A stretch of 64,000 nucleotides of DNA from Streptomyces sp. NA04227 (GTDB lineage Bacteria > Actinomycetota > Actinomycetes > Streptomycetales > Streptomycetaceae). The position numbers and the translations under genes were made by a program. Numbering within the stretch: the stretch's first letter is position 1; every line of letters starts with the position of its first letter. The DNA lies in assembly GCF_013364195.1 (NCBI RefSeq), contig NZ_CP054918.1:3027001-3091000 (forward strand), read 5' to 3'. This document shows, piece by piece, positions 56,986 through 64,000 of this stretch. Under the pieces are notes generated by a model, which was not told where the DNA came from, did no database searches, and worked only from the letters and a program-made list of their open reading frames with translations.

Positions 56986-57836
56986 CCGTCGGCTCCCGGT
57001 CGCTCGGCGGAGACCGCGGTGGCGCGGGCGGCTTCGGCGGCTCGGGGGGCTTCGGCGGCGGGCCGTCGTCCCTTGCCGGGTGGTCCGGCGAAGGCCTGGA
57101 CGATGTCGAGCCAGTGGTCGGCGTCGGGGCCCTCGGCGCGCAGGGCGACCTCGCCGCGGTGCACGCGCTGGGTGGCGAGCAGACAGAAGTCGTGGGCGGT
57201 TCCGGTGACCCGCTGGGGCGCGTCCTCGGGGCCGTAGGTCCACAACTGGCCGGAGGGGGCGGTGAGTTCGATGCGGAAGGGCTCGGTGGGCGGGGTCAGC
57301 CCGTTGGCCTGGAAGGCGAAGTCGCGGGCGCGGACGCCGATGTGCACCACGTTCTTCAGCCGGTCGGTGGGCGCGCGCCGTACGCCGAGCGCGTCGGCCA
57401 CGTCCTGGCCGTGCGCCCAGGTCTCCATCAGCCGCCCGGTCGCCACCGAGGCGGCGGACATCGGCGGGCCGAACCACGGGAACTTCACCCCGGGGGCGGC
57501 CTCGCCCAGTGCCCGCTGAAGCCGGACGCGTCCGGCCCGCCAGTCGGCGAGCAGCTCGGCGGGCGGCAGCGCGGCACCGCGGGCGGCACCCTCGTCGACG
57601 AAGGTGTCCGGCGCCTTGAACGCCTTCTCCAGCTCGGCGGCGAAGCCCTGGGCGTCGGTCAGGGCGAGCAGCGCGGCCCGGTCCGTCCAGGCCAGATGCG
57701 CGATCTGGTGGGCGACGCTCCAGCCCTCGGCGGGCGTCGGCAGCGCCCACTGCTCCGGCGCCAACTCCCTTACCAGCGCGTCGAGTTCCTCTCCCTCGGC
57801 ACGCAGATCCTCGAACACGGGCAACGGGTCGGACAC
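56982..57836 (-). CDS. TIGR03084-type metal-binding (MDMPI/DinB-like) protein
   Basis: 284 aa. DinB/maleylpyruvate-isomerase-like four-helix bundle with the metal ligand pattern GWSVAHQIAHLAWTDRAAL (His) and METWAHGQDVADALG (His, Asp), plus RVTGTAHDFCLLATQRVHR in the second half. Such proteins are presumed metal- and mycothiol-dependent, perhaps handling a reactive intermediate or thioester. It is the first gene of the operon, with GTG 57836 and GAGGGG ten bases upstream. The Ala/Arg/Pro-rich end (AAEAPRAAEAARA) looks disordered. Confidence 0.85.
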   Translation of the reverse strand: MSDPLPVFEDLRAEGEELDALVRELAPEQWALPTPAEGWSVAHQIAHLAWTDRAALLALTDAQGFAAELEKAFKAPDTFVDEGAARGAALPPAELLADWRAGRVRLQRALGEAAPGVKFPWFGPPMSAASVATGRLMETWAHGQDVADALGVRRAPTDRLKNVVHIGVRARDFAFQANGLTPPTEPFRIELTAPSGQLWTYGPEDAPQRVTGTAHDFCLLATQRVHRGEVALRAEGPDADHWLDIVQAFAGPPGKGRRPAAEAPRAAEAARATAVSAERPGADG

Positions 57837-57890
57837 GGAGCACTCCCCTCGGCACGGCGGCTTGCAGGGAGCATGGCACCGGAGGAGAAA

Positions 57891-57908
57891 ACAAGCAAGC
57901 GTGCTTGT
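57891..57908 (-). promoter_or_regulatory. Operator-like dyad of the carboxylase operon
   Basis: ACAAGCA-AGCG-TGCTTGT, perfect 7-bp arms with a 4-base spacer, 55-72 bases upstream of the first operon gene and embedded in an AT-rich patch (AAAACAAG ... TATTGTTTTT). Size and site fit the TetR repressor encoded at the operon's end. Confidence 0.7.
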
Positions 57909-57964
57909 ATTGTTTTTACCCGGGGTAACAGCGGGCGGGTGGAGAGCCGCTCAGGAGCTGGTGG

Positions 57965-57996
57965 CAGGGCTGCCGGCCGGACTGCCGGCAGCCCTG
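57965..57996 (-). terminator. EamA gene terminator
   Basis: CAGGGCTGCCGG (57965-57976) and CCGGCAGCCCTG (57985-57996) form a perfect 12-bp stem with an 8-base loop, starting 22 bases past the stop of the leftward EamA gene and isolating it from the carboxylase operon. Confidence 0.92.
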
Positions 57997-58018
57997 GCGA
58001 CAGGACCGGCGGCGGGAC

Positions 58019-58987
58019 TCAGCGGCCCGCGGCCTGCCGGGTGTGGGTACGTACCGCGCCCATGCTGGCGGCGACCACCAGGACGATCGCCATGGTCTCG
58101 GCCACCGAGAGCGCCTGGCTCAGGATGAGCAGCCCCGCGAGCGCCGCGACGGCCGGTTCGAGGCTCATCATGACCGCGAAGGAGGCGGCGGGCATACGGC
58201 GCAGGGCGAGGAGTTCGAGGGTGTAGGGCAGTACGGAGGACAGGACGGCGACGGCCGCGCCGAGGGCCACCGTGGTCGGCACCGCGAGCTTCGCCCCCGA
58301 CTCCGCGAGACCGACGGGGAGCATCAGCAGCGCGGCGACGAGCATGGCCAGCGCGAGCCCGTCGGCCTGCGGGAAGCGGCGGCCGGTACGGGCGCTGAAG
58401 AGGATGTACGCCGCCCACATCACGCCCGCCCCGAGGGCGAACGCGGCACCGGCCGGGTCCAGCCCGTCGAATCCGCCGCCGCCGAGCAGGAAGACACCGG
58501 CGAGCGCGAGCCCGGCCCACAGCACGTTGATCAGCCGCCGCGAGGTGAGCACCGACAGGGCCAGCGGCCCGAGCACCTCCAGGGTGACGGCGGGGCCGAT
58601 CGGCATCCGCGCGATCGACTGGTAGAACAGCGCGTTCATGGCGGCCATCACCGCGCCGAAGGCGAGCACGGTGCCCCAGTCGGCGCGCGAGTGCCCGCGC
58701 AGTGAGGGGCGGCAGATGACCATCAGGACCAGCGCGGCGACGGCCAGGCGCAGCGAGACCACACCGAGCGCACCGGCCCGGGGCATCAGCTTCACCGCGA
58801 GCGCGCCGCCGAACTGCACCGAGATGCCGCCCGCGAGCACCAGACCGACCGGGCCGAGGGTCGTCTTCCCGGAGGTCCGTGCGGAGGACGCCGCGGCGTC
58901 CGCGGGACCGGTGGCGGCGGCTCCCCCGGCGGCGAGGTCAGGGGTGCCCGCCCGGACGGCTTTCCGGGAGGAGTAGTTCAGGGGCAT
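58019..58987 (-). CDS. EamA (drug/metabolite) family transporter
   Basis: 322 aa, ten predicted helices in two EamA repeats. Helix examples: LGPVGLVLAGGISVQFGGAL, LAVAALVLMVICR, VLAFGAVMAAMNALFYQSIARM, VMWAAYILFSA and MAIVLVVAASMGAV. The IARMPIGPAVTLEVLGPL and ALRRMPAASFAVMMSLEPAVAALAG segments are typical of RhtA-like amino-acid/threonine exporters. The substrate is unproven. There is no ribosome-binding site at ATG 58987, so a leaderless start is possible. A dyad lies about 35 bases upstream. Confidence 0.88.
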   Translation of the reverse strand: MPLNYSSRKAVRAGTPDLAAGGAAATGPADAAASSARTSGKTTLGPVGLVLAGGISVQFGGALAVKLMPRAGALGVVSLRLAVAALVLMVICRPSLRGHSRADWGTVLAFGAVMAAMNALFYQSIARMPIGPAVTLEVLGPLALSVLTSRRLINVLWAGLALAGVFLLGGGGFDGLDPAGAAFALGAGVMWAAYILFSARTGRRFPQADGLALAMLVAALLMLPVGLAESGAKLAVPTTVALGAAVAVLSSVLPYTLELLALRRMPAASFAVMMSLEPAVAALAGLLILSQALSVAETMAIVLVVAASMGAVRTHTRQAAGR

Positions 58988-59020
58988 GGCAGCAGGTTAC
59001 ACATGACCGGTGCATCTTGG

Positions 59021-59036
59021 TGAACCGCATGGTTCA
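59021..59036 (-). promoter_or_regulatory. Dyad upstream of the EamA gene
   Basis: TGAACC-GCAT-GGTTCA, perfect 6-bp arms, 34-49 bases before the EamA start; a likely regulator site for the transporter gene. Confidence 0.45.
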
Positions 59037-59068
59037 GAGTAATGAACGATCTTGAGGGGTTCGGGGTT

Positions 59069-59186
59069 GGCGTCCGCCGGTGTCCGCTGCCCGCCCGGCG
59101 CGCTCGCCCGGTGGGCGCAGACCGAGGACGAGTTCGGCGTCCGCCGGTGTCCGCTGCTCACCCGGCGAGCTCGTCCCGTGGGCGCA
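59069..59186. repeat. Two 51-bp imperfect direct repeats
   Basis: 59069-59119 and 59136-59186 match at 46 of 51 positions with a 67-bp offset. They fill the region between the divergent EamA and amidohydrolase promoters. Possible origins are a recent duplication or paired regulator sites. Confidence 0.9.
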
Positions 59187-59213
59187 CGCCGGGTGGGAAC
59201 GCCGCCGCCGGAC

Positions 59214-59226
59214 TAAAATCGAGCTG
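59214..59226 (+). promoter_or_regulatory. Leaderless promoter of the amidohydrolase gene
   Basis: TAAAAT at 59214-59219, then six bases, then the GTG start at 59226. This is an almost ideal -10 hexamer at leaderless spacing, with no ribosome-binding site. No -35 consensus is apparent. Confidence 0.6.
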
Positions 59227-60917
59227 TGAATCCGCGCCGCCTGGCGCCCGCGCTGGTCGCCTGCCTGCTCGCGACGGCCCTCTCGTCCTGTGGCGAAGGG
59301 GGGTCGGGGGCGACGGTCGTGGTCAACGCCGAGGTCTACACGCTCGACCGCGACCAACCGTGGGCGGAGGCGTTCGCCTACGACGCCGACGGGAAGATCA
59401 CGGCGGTCGGCTCCGAGTCGGACGTGCGCGCGAAGGCCGGCAGCGGTGCGAAGGAGATCGACGCCCGCGGCAACATGGTGCTCCCCGGCTTCCAGGACAC
59501 CCATCTGCACGTCCCCGAGGCGGGCATCAACCGCGACCTGTGCCCCATGGAGAGCGGGAGCACGCTCGCCGAGTACGAGGACATGGCCGCCGACTGCGCC
59601 GCCGAACAGCCCGACTCCGAATGGGTACGCGCGGCCGGGCCGTCGATCTTCGATCTGCTCGACTCCGACGAACCCCCCATCGACGTACTCGACCGGGCGA
59701 TCCCCGACCGTCCGGCGCTGATCCTCGACGACCTCGGCCATGCGGTGTGGACCAACAGCGCGGGCCTGAAGGCCGCGGGGATCGAAGCCGACGATCGCGA
59801 CCCGCAGGGCGGCATCTACGGGCGTGACCCCGAGACCGGCCGGCTCAACGGCCTCCTGCTCGAGAACGCGCAGCAGCGCATCCGCAACGCCGCCGCCCCC
59901 GACGGCGAGACCGTCTACAAGGGGCTGCTCGTCGCGCTCGACGAGCTGGCGAAGAACGGGGTCACCAGCGTCAGCGACGCGGGCGGATTCTGGGGCCAGG
60001 ACCACCCGGCCGCCTGGCAGCGGGCCCTGAAGGAGGACAAGCTGTCCGTCCGGGCGGTCAACAGCCTGTACCTCTACCCCGACGTCGGCATGGAGAAGCA
60101 ACTCGCCGAGTTCGAGCGGCGGTTCAGCGACGACCCCGACAGCCTGCTGCAGTTCGACACGGCGAAGATCTACGTCGACGGGATCCTCGACCTCGGCACC
60201 GCGTGGATGCTCAAGCCCTACGACGAGCCGGTCAACCCCGAACACCCGTCAGGATTCCCGTACTTCAAGCGCGACCAGCTCCGCACCTATGTGTCCGAGC
60301 TCCACCGGATCGGCTACCGGATGCACTTCCACGTCATCGGAGACGCCGCGACCCGCGCGGCGCTCGACGCGGTCGAGGCCATCGAGGCCGACAGCGGCGA
60401 GGTCGCCGACCGACGCCACCGCACCACGCACACCTACCTCGTCCAGCCCGACGACATCGAACGCTTCGCCGAGCTCGGCGTCATCGCCGACTTCCAGGTG
60501 GGCCCGGAGGCGGTCGACCCCGCCTACCACGAGCAGCTCTCGGCCTCCATCGGCGATCGGGCGTTCGACCTGATCCCCGTCGAGAAACTGCTCGACGCCG
60601 ACGCGCAGGTCTCCCTGTCGAGCGACTGGGACGCCGACCCACTGTCACCGTTCGGCATCATCGAGCGGGCGGTCACCCGCGAGACCAACGCCGTGAACGA
60701 CGTCGGGACCGCCATCCGGCTCGTCACGGCCGACGCCGCCCACGCACTCGGACAGGACGACATCACCGGCTCGATCAAGGTCGGCAAGCAGGCCGACTAC
60801 GTCGTCGTCGACCAGAACCTGCTGGAGGTCCCCGTCGACAGGGTCGATGAGACGAAGGTGCTCCTCACCGTGCTGGCCGGGCACAGTACGTATCAGGCGG
60901 CGGGTTTCGACAGGTGA
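59226..60917 (+). CDS. Lipoprotein amidohydrolase (YtcJ/NfdA-like)
   Basis: 563 aa. Lipoprotein signal with lipobox ALSSC (Cys22), so probably extracytoplasmic and membrane-anchored, unusual for this mostly cytosolic family. Amidohydrolase_3 features are HLHVPEAG (the HxH pair), LNGLLLENAQ, IYVDGILDLGTAWM, HFHVIGDAATRAAL and SSDWDADPLSPF, ending with GSIKVGKQADYVVVDQNLLE. Hydrolyses an amide or formamide; substrate unknown. GTG start supported by leaderless promoter geometry. Confidence 0.88.
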   Translation: MNPRRLAPALVACLLATALSSCGEGGSGATVVVNAEVYTLDRDQPWAEAFAYDADGKITAVGSESDVRAKAGSGAKEIDARGNMVLPGFQDTHLHVPEAGINRDLCPMESGSTLAEYEDMAADCAAEQPDSEWVRAAGPSIFDLLDSDEPPIDVLDRAIPDRPALILDDLGHAVWTNSAGLKAAGIEADDRDPQGGIYGRDPETGRLNGLLLENAQQRIRNAAAPDGETVYKGLLVALDELAKNGVTSVSDAGGFWGQDHPAAWQRALKEDKLSVRAVNSLYLYPDVGMEKQLAEFERRFSDDPDSLLQFDTAKIYVDGILDLGTAWMLKPYDEPVNPEHPSGFPYFKRDQLRTYVSELHRIGYRMHFHVIGDAATRAALDAVEAIEADSGEVADRRHRTTHTYLVQPDDIERFAELGVIADFQVGPEAVDPAYHEQLSASIGDRAFDLIPVEKLLDADAQVSLSSDWDADPLSPFGIIERAVTRETNAVNDVGTAIRLVTADAAHALGQDDITGSIKVGKQADYVVVDQNLLEVPVDRVDETKVLLTVLAGHSTYQAAGFDR

Positions 60918-61125
60918 CACCCGGTCAGGGGCTGGTCGCGTGCGACCGTCAGGCCGCCCGGCCGAGCCGGGTCGAGCCCGTCCGAGACCGTCCGAGACCA
61001 GCGATCCGAGCCGCCCGGCGATACGGCCCAGCGGCTGCGCGCTGCGCTTGGTGACCGGGAGCGGACCCACGCCCACGGCCGAATTCAATGGACAGCTCGT
61101 GTCCGGCCCACCGATAGTGCGGCGC

Positions 61126-61503
61126 ATGACCTCACTTGTGCGACACCTCACCTTCGACTGCTCCGACGCCTACGAGCAGGCCCGTTTCTGGGCCGGCGTC
61201 CTCGGCGGCACCATCGCCGAGGACGACTTCCCCGGCGACCCCGAGGCCCTGGTCACGGCGCCCGGTACGACGCTGCTCTTCGTGACGGTGCCGGACGCCA
61301 AGACCGTGAAGAACCGGGTCCATGTCGACCTTCAGCCGCAGGACCGCGGTCGCGACGAGGAGGTCGACCGCCTCCTCGCGCTGGGCGCCACACTCGTCGG
61401 CGACCACCGCGTGCCCGACGGGAGGGGCTGGGTGACGCTCGCCGACCCGGAGGGCAACGAGTTCTGCGTGGAGCGGAGTGCGGCGGAGCGGGCCGGAAGT
61501 TAG
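61126..61503 (+). CDS. Single-domain VOC family protein
   Basis: 125 aa glyoxalase-like fold: VRHLTFDCSDAYEQARFWAGVLG, FVTVPDAKTVKNRVHVDLQP, WVTLADPEGNEFCVE. This resembles the common glyoxalase_6 subgroup; role unknown. ATG 61126 has no ribosome-binding site, and GATAGTGC about ten bases upstream could be a -10 of a leaderless transcript. It follows the amidohydrolase after 208 bp that hold no other gene. Confidence 0.82.
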   Translation: MTSLVRHLTFDCSDAYEQARFWAGVLGGTIAEDDFPGDPEALVTAPGTTLLFVTVPDAKTVKNRVHVDLQPQDRGRDEEVDRLLALGATLVGDHRVPDGRGWVTLADPEGNEFCVERSAAERAGS

Positions 61504-61656
61504 GCCTTGTCCGCATAGTCCGGCCTGCCCCGCGACGCCTGGGCGGCGGGGCGGGCGGAAACTGTGCTTTCCCTGTGATGTCCAACTGGAAACCGCCCAG
61601 GGGCCCCGGAGCGTCGGTATCGTCGCGACCATGATGACGGCCAAGTCAGGGGTGAG

Positions 61657-62466
61657 GTGGGCTGGTTGAGCGGGGTGGTCGTCCACCTGCCGGGTGCCGG
61701 AGCCGGGCAGGCCGGAGACACCGGACAGACCGGGCAGGCCGGACAGACGCTGCGGCTGGGGCCGGGCGAGGCGGTCCGTTTCGGCCGGGGTTCGGCGACG
61801 GTGCCGGTCGAGCTGCGACTCGACGACGAGGCGGTGTCCCGGCTGGCCGGGGAGATCCGCGCCACCGACGACCACTGGCAGCTGAGCAACTACAGCGCCA
61901 CGCACAGCTATCTGGTCGAGAACCCGGAGGGCGCCGGGGAGTACCTGCGCGTGCCGCCGCGGCGCACCGGTGCCCCCATCCCCTTCGAGTTCTCCCGCGT
62001 GGTGCTGCCCGCGCGCGGCGGCACCGTCTCCTTCCAGGTGTTCGCGCCCGATCACGTCTACCTCGACGCGGACGCCGTCGCCGGACCCTTCGGCGGGCGC
62101 ACCGTCGCCGCGTACTCGCTCGACGAGACCGCCACGTACTTCCTGGTACTGCTCGCCCTGTGCGAACCCCGGCTGCGGGACGTCTCGCCGATGGCCGTAC
62201 CGACCACCCCGCAGGTCGTCGAGCGGTTGCGCGGGCACCCGGCCTGCGCCCGGCTCACCGCCCGCGCGGTCAGCTCCCACATCGACTACCTCGCCGACGA
62301 GAAGATGCGCCTGAGCCCGCCCGCCGGGGACGCCGAGAGCCGCGCGGGCCGCCGCACCGGCAAGCGGGAATCTCTCGTCGGCGTCGCCCTGCGGTTCGGT
62401 CTGGTCCGCGAGGAACACCTGGCGCTGCTCCCGCCGCGGCCCCGCGGCGCGGAGGGCGGCCGGTGA
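61657..62466 (+). CDS. FHA-like domain protein with C-terminal helix-turn-helix-like region
   Basis: 269 aa from GTG 61657 (AGGGG upstream). The N-terminal ~120 residues look like a divergent forkhead-associated domain (VRFGRGSATVPVELRL, VSRLAGEIRATDDHWQLSNYS, SYLVEN). The second half is alpha-helical (YFLVLLALCEPRLRD, VVERLRG, AVSSHIDYLADEKMRL), resembling a winged helix. FHA domains bind phosphothreonine, and the next gene is a Ser/Thr kinase, so it is probably that kinase's partner. The GQAGDTGQTGQAGQT stretch is a coding repeat. Confidence 0.7.
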   Translation: MGWLSGVVVHLPGAGAGQAGDTGQTGQAGQTLRLGPGEAVRFGRGSATVPVELRLDDEAVSRLAGEIRATDDHWQLSNYSATHSYLVENPEGAGEYLRVPPRRTGAPIPFEFSRVVLPARGGTVSFQVFAPDHVYLDADAVAGPFGGRTVAAYSLDETATYFLVLLALCEPRLRDVSPMAVPTTPQVVERLRGHPACARLTARAVSSHIDYLADEKMRLSPPAGDAESRAGRRTGKRESLVGVALRFGLVREEHLALLPPRPRGAEGGR

Positions 62467-62512
62467 GACGCGGAGGGTGGCCGGTGAGACGGGGAGGCGC
62501 CGGTGGGCGCGG
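62450..62512. repeat. 21-bp tandem units spanning a stop and forming the next gene's start
   Basis: CGGAGGGyGGCCGGTGAGAC plus G at 62450-62470 and 62471-62491. Unit 1 contains the FHA gene stop (62464-62466). A degenerate third copy supplies the GGGAGG ribosome-binding site and GTG start of the kinase gene. Confidence 0.8.
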
Positions 62513-64000
62513 CTGACGGCGACACGACCCTGCTCCTGCCCGGCGAACGCATCGGTGACTGGGAGATCGCCGGGACCCTCGGCACCGGCGGCTGGGCACG
62601 GGTGTACGCGGCCCGGCCGGTCGGGCCCGCCCCCGCGTACGCGAGGGCGGAGGACCTTCTCGCGCTGAAGGTGCTGCCCACCGGCGGCCTCTCCCCGCAC
62701 CAGGCCCGCAACGTCACCGAACTCGCCCGCCACGAGGTCGAGTTCGGGCAGCGTGCGGCCCACCCCCGGCTGATCCGGCTGCTCGACTTCTTCCGTGTGG
62801 AGGACACCGTCCGGCCCGCGCTCGCCGGGGCGACCGTGCTGGTGATGGAACGCGCCGAACGCAGCCTGCGCGACTTCATCGGCGAAGGGCCGAGCCACGC
62901 CCAGGCCGCCCGCGTCGTCACCGAGATCCTCGAAGGCCTCGCGCACCTGCACGGCCAGGGCTGGGTGCACGGCGACCTCAAGCCCGACAACGTCCTGCTC
63001 ATGGCGGACGGTTCGATACGCCTCTCCGACTTCGGCCTGGCCACCGAGCTCACCGGCACCAGCGGCACCCACGGCTGGGCCCTGCCCCTTGGCACCTTCG
63101 ACTACCAGCCGCCCGAACGCCGCCGGGCACCGCTCGGCGAACGCGGCGTACAGGTCCGTACCAGCGCCGACATCTGGGCGCTCGGCGTCCTGATCCACGA
63201 GGTCTTCACCGGCGGCGCGCTGCCGTTCGCCGGTTCCACCCCGCCCGCCCGTTTCGCCCAGGCGCAGGTGTACGCGGAGGGGCGCGCCCCGCTGCGGCTG
63301 GACGAGGAACTCCCCCCGTTCTGGCGCGAGTTGGCCGCCGACTGCCTGGCGCCGACACACGAGGAACGCGCTCGGCACACCGCCGCCGGGCTGCTGGCAC
63401 GTATCGGGGCGGCGGGGTCCGGGGCGGTTCACTTGGCGGGGCCCGGCGCGGCGCGCTCCGGCACGACGCAGCCCGGCTCGCCCGGCTCGCCCGGCTCGCC
63501 CGGCTCCGGCACGGTGCACGAGGCGGCGGGGCGGCCGCCGCTCTCCCGGTCGGTGCTGCTCGCGGCCGCGGGGGGTGCCGTAGCCCTCGCGGTGGCGGCG
63601 TCGGCGGCCCTCGCCTGGTCCTGGGACAGGGAAGGGCGGGGCGGCCACGCCGCCGACGGGGGCACCACACAGCCCGGCATCTCCCCGGCCGCCCCGCCGG
63701 TGGGCAAGGGGCAACTCCGGGTCCACAACGGTGAGACGCGCTGCCAGTACCCGGCCGGGCCCACCCGGGACCCCTCCTGCAGCCTGGGTCTCGCACGGGA
63801 CCCGCGGCTGCCGTACACCGCGGAGAACGTGGTGCGCACCCGGGTCTGGCACGGCGACGTCCTGCGCGCGGTCTGCGTGGAGCGCGAGGGGCTGCAGATC
63901 ATCGACGAGACGGACGCGAAGTCGGACGACTGGTACCGGGTAAGGACACCGGGCGGGGACACGGAAACGGCCTGGCTGCCCGCCGTACGTACCAAGGACC
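62503..64000 (+). CDS. Ser/Thr protein kinase, single-pass membrane, cut by right edge
   Basis: 499 codons visible, frame open at the edge. Start GTG 62503 with GGGAGG upstream. Kinase domain about 20-305: glycine loop GTLGTGGWARVY, ALKVLP lysine, catalytic HGDLKPDN (Gly replaces the Arg of HRD, so a non-RD kinase), SDFGLATE, GTFDYQPPE. Then a GSPGSPGSPGSPG linker (9-bp DNA repeat), one transmembrane helix (VLLAAAGGAVALAVAASAALAW, about 345-368), and an extracytoplasmic region with two Cys (ETRCQYPAG, DPSCSLG) that resembles an SH3-like sensor. Likely partner: the FHA-like protein encoded just upstream. Confidence 0.9.
   Translation, partial: MGAADGDTTLLLPGERIGDWEIAGTLGTGGWARVYAARPVGPAPAYARAEDLLALKVLPTGGLSPHQARNVTELARHEVEFGQRAAHPRLIRLLDFFRVEDTVRPALAGATVLVMERAERSLRDFIGEGPSHAQAARVVTEILEGLAHLHGQGWVHGDLKPDNVLLMADGSIRLSDFGLATELTGTSGTHGWALPLGTFDYQPPERRRAPLGERGVQVRTSADIWALGVLIHEVFTGGALPFAGSTPPARFAQAQVYAEGRAPLRLDEELPPFWRELAADCLAPTHEERARHTAAGLLARIGAAGSGAVHLAGPGAARSGTTQPGSPGSPGSPGSGTVHEAAGRPPLSRSVLLAAAGGAVALAVAASAALAWSWDREGRGGHAADGGTTQPGISPAAPPVGKGQLRVHNGETRCQYPAGPTRDPSCSLGLARDPRLPYTAENVVRTRVWHGDVLRAVCVEREGLQIIDETDAKSDDWYRVRTPGGDTETAWLPAVRTKD

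Overview
This 64 kb window is very GC-rich, shows strong GC3 codon bias, uses GTG starts often and has several start codons that look leaderless. Its gene content is that of a Streptomyces chromosome core, not a plasmid, prophage or terminal arm. From memory, the gene order follows S. coelicolor from about SCO4429 (fbiC) down to about SCO4380. The landmarks are fbiC, afsR-afsS-afsK, purU, an SCO4402-family gene, dmdR1, citrate synthase/pdxH and a 4-coumarate:CoA-ligase operon. No rRNA, tRNA, CRISPR array, IS element or integrase was seen.

Layout. 1-3 kb: F420 chemistry, with FO synthase (cut by the left edge) and an F420-type luciferase-like oxidoreductase. 3.2-4.7 kb: an exported PHP-family metallohydrolase. 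5.6-15.3 kb: the AfsK/AfsR/AfsS regulatory system. AfsR is a SARP/NB-ARC/TPR regulator, AfsS a 64-aa protein and AfsK a Ser/Thr kinase with a PQQ-type propeller. A DUF222/HNH nuclease gene and a membrane-protein gene lie between afsS and afsK. 15.6-27.5 kb: regulators and single enzymes (VOC, TetR, flavin oxidase-like, FMO, ABC-F, a degenerate acyl-CoA-synthetase-like protein, MFS, GlxA, anti-sigma-type ATPase). 28-32 kb: calerythrin-like protein, STAS protein, and a sigma factor with a zinc-finger partner. 32-42 kb: purU, SCO4402-family gene, lipoprotein binding protein, P-loop protein, a long Pro/Gln-rich membrane protein, an NsdA-like regulator, a PAS/GAF sensor and a SIS protein. 43-47 kb: iron regulator dmdR1, a hydrolase, pdxH and citrate synthase.

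47-58 kb is one eight-gene leftward operon: TIGR03084-type protein, AtuA-like protein, biotin-dependent carboxylase beta and alpha subunits, acyl-CoA dehydrogenase, CoA ligase, enoyl-CoA hydratase and TetR repressor. The set closely matches the Atu acyclic-terpene or Liu branched-acyl degradation logic: activate, dehydrogenate, carboxylate, hydrate. An 18-bp dyad sits just upstream of its first gene and is a good TetR operator candidate. 58-64 kb: EamA exporter, lipoprotein amidohydrolase, VOC protein, and an FHA-like protein followed by a Ser/Thr kinase cut by the right edge.

The most unusual signal is structural. At least 13 genes, on both strands and of unrelated function, end in or directly beside a short tandem duplication (period about 14-33 bp). 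These often contain the stop codon itself. In the CoA-ligase gene the stop is a CAG-to-TAG variant of an 18-bp repeat. One convergent gene pair ends inside a single shared array, and in another locus a degenerate copy forms the ribosome-binding site and start codon of the next gene. The same tendency appears inside reading frames, for example nine 18-bp units in the CoA-synthetase-like gene.
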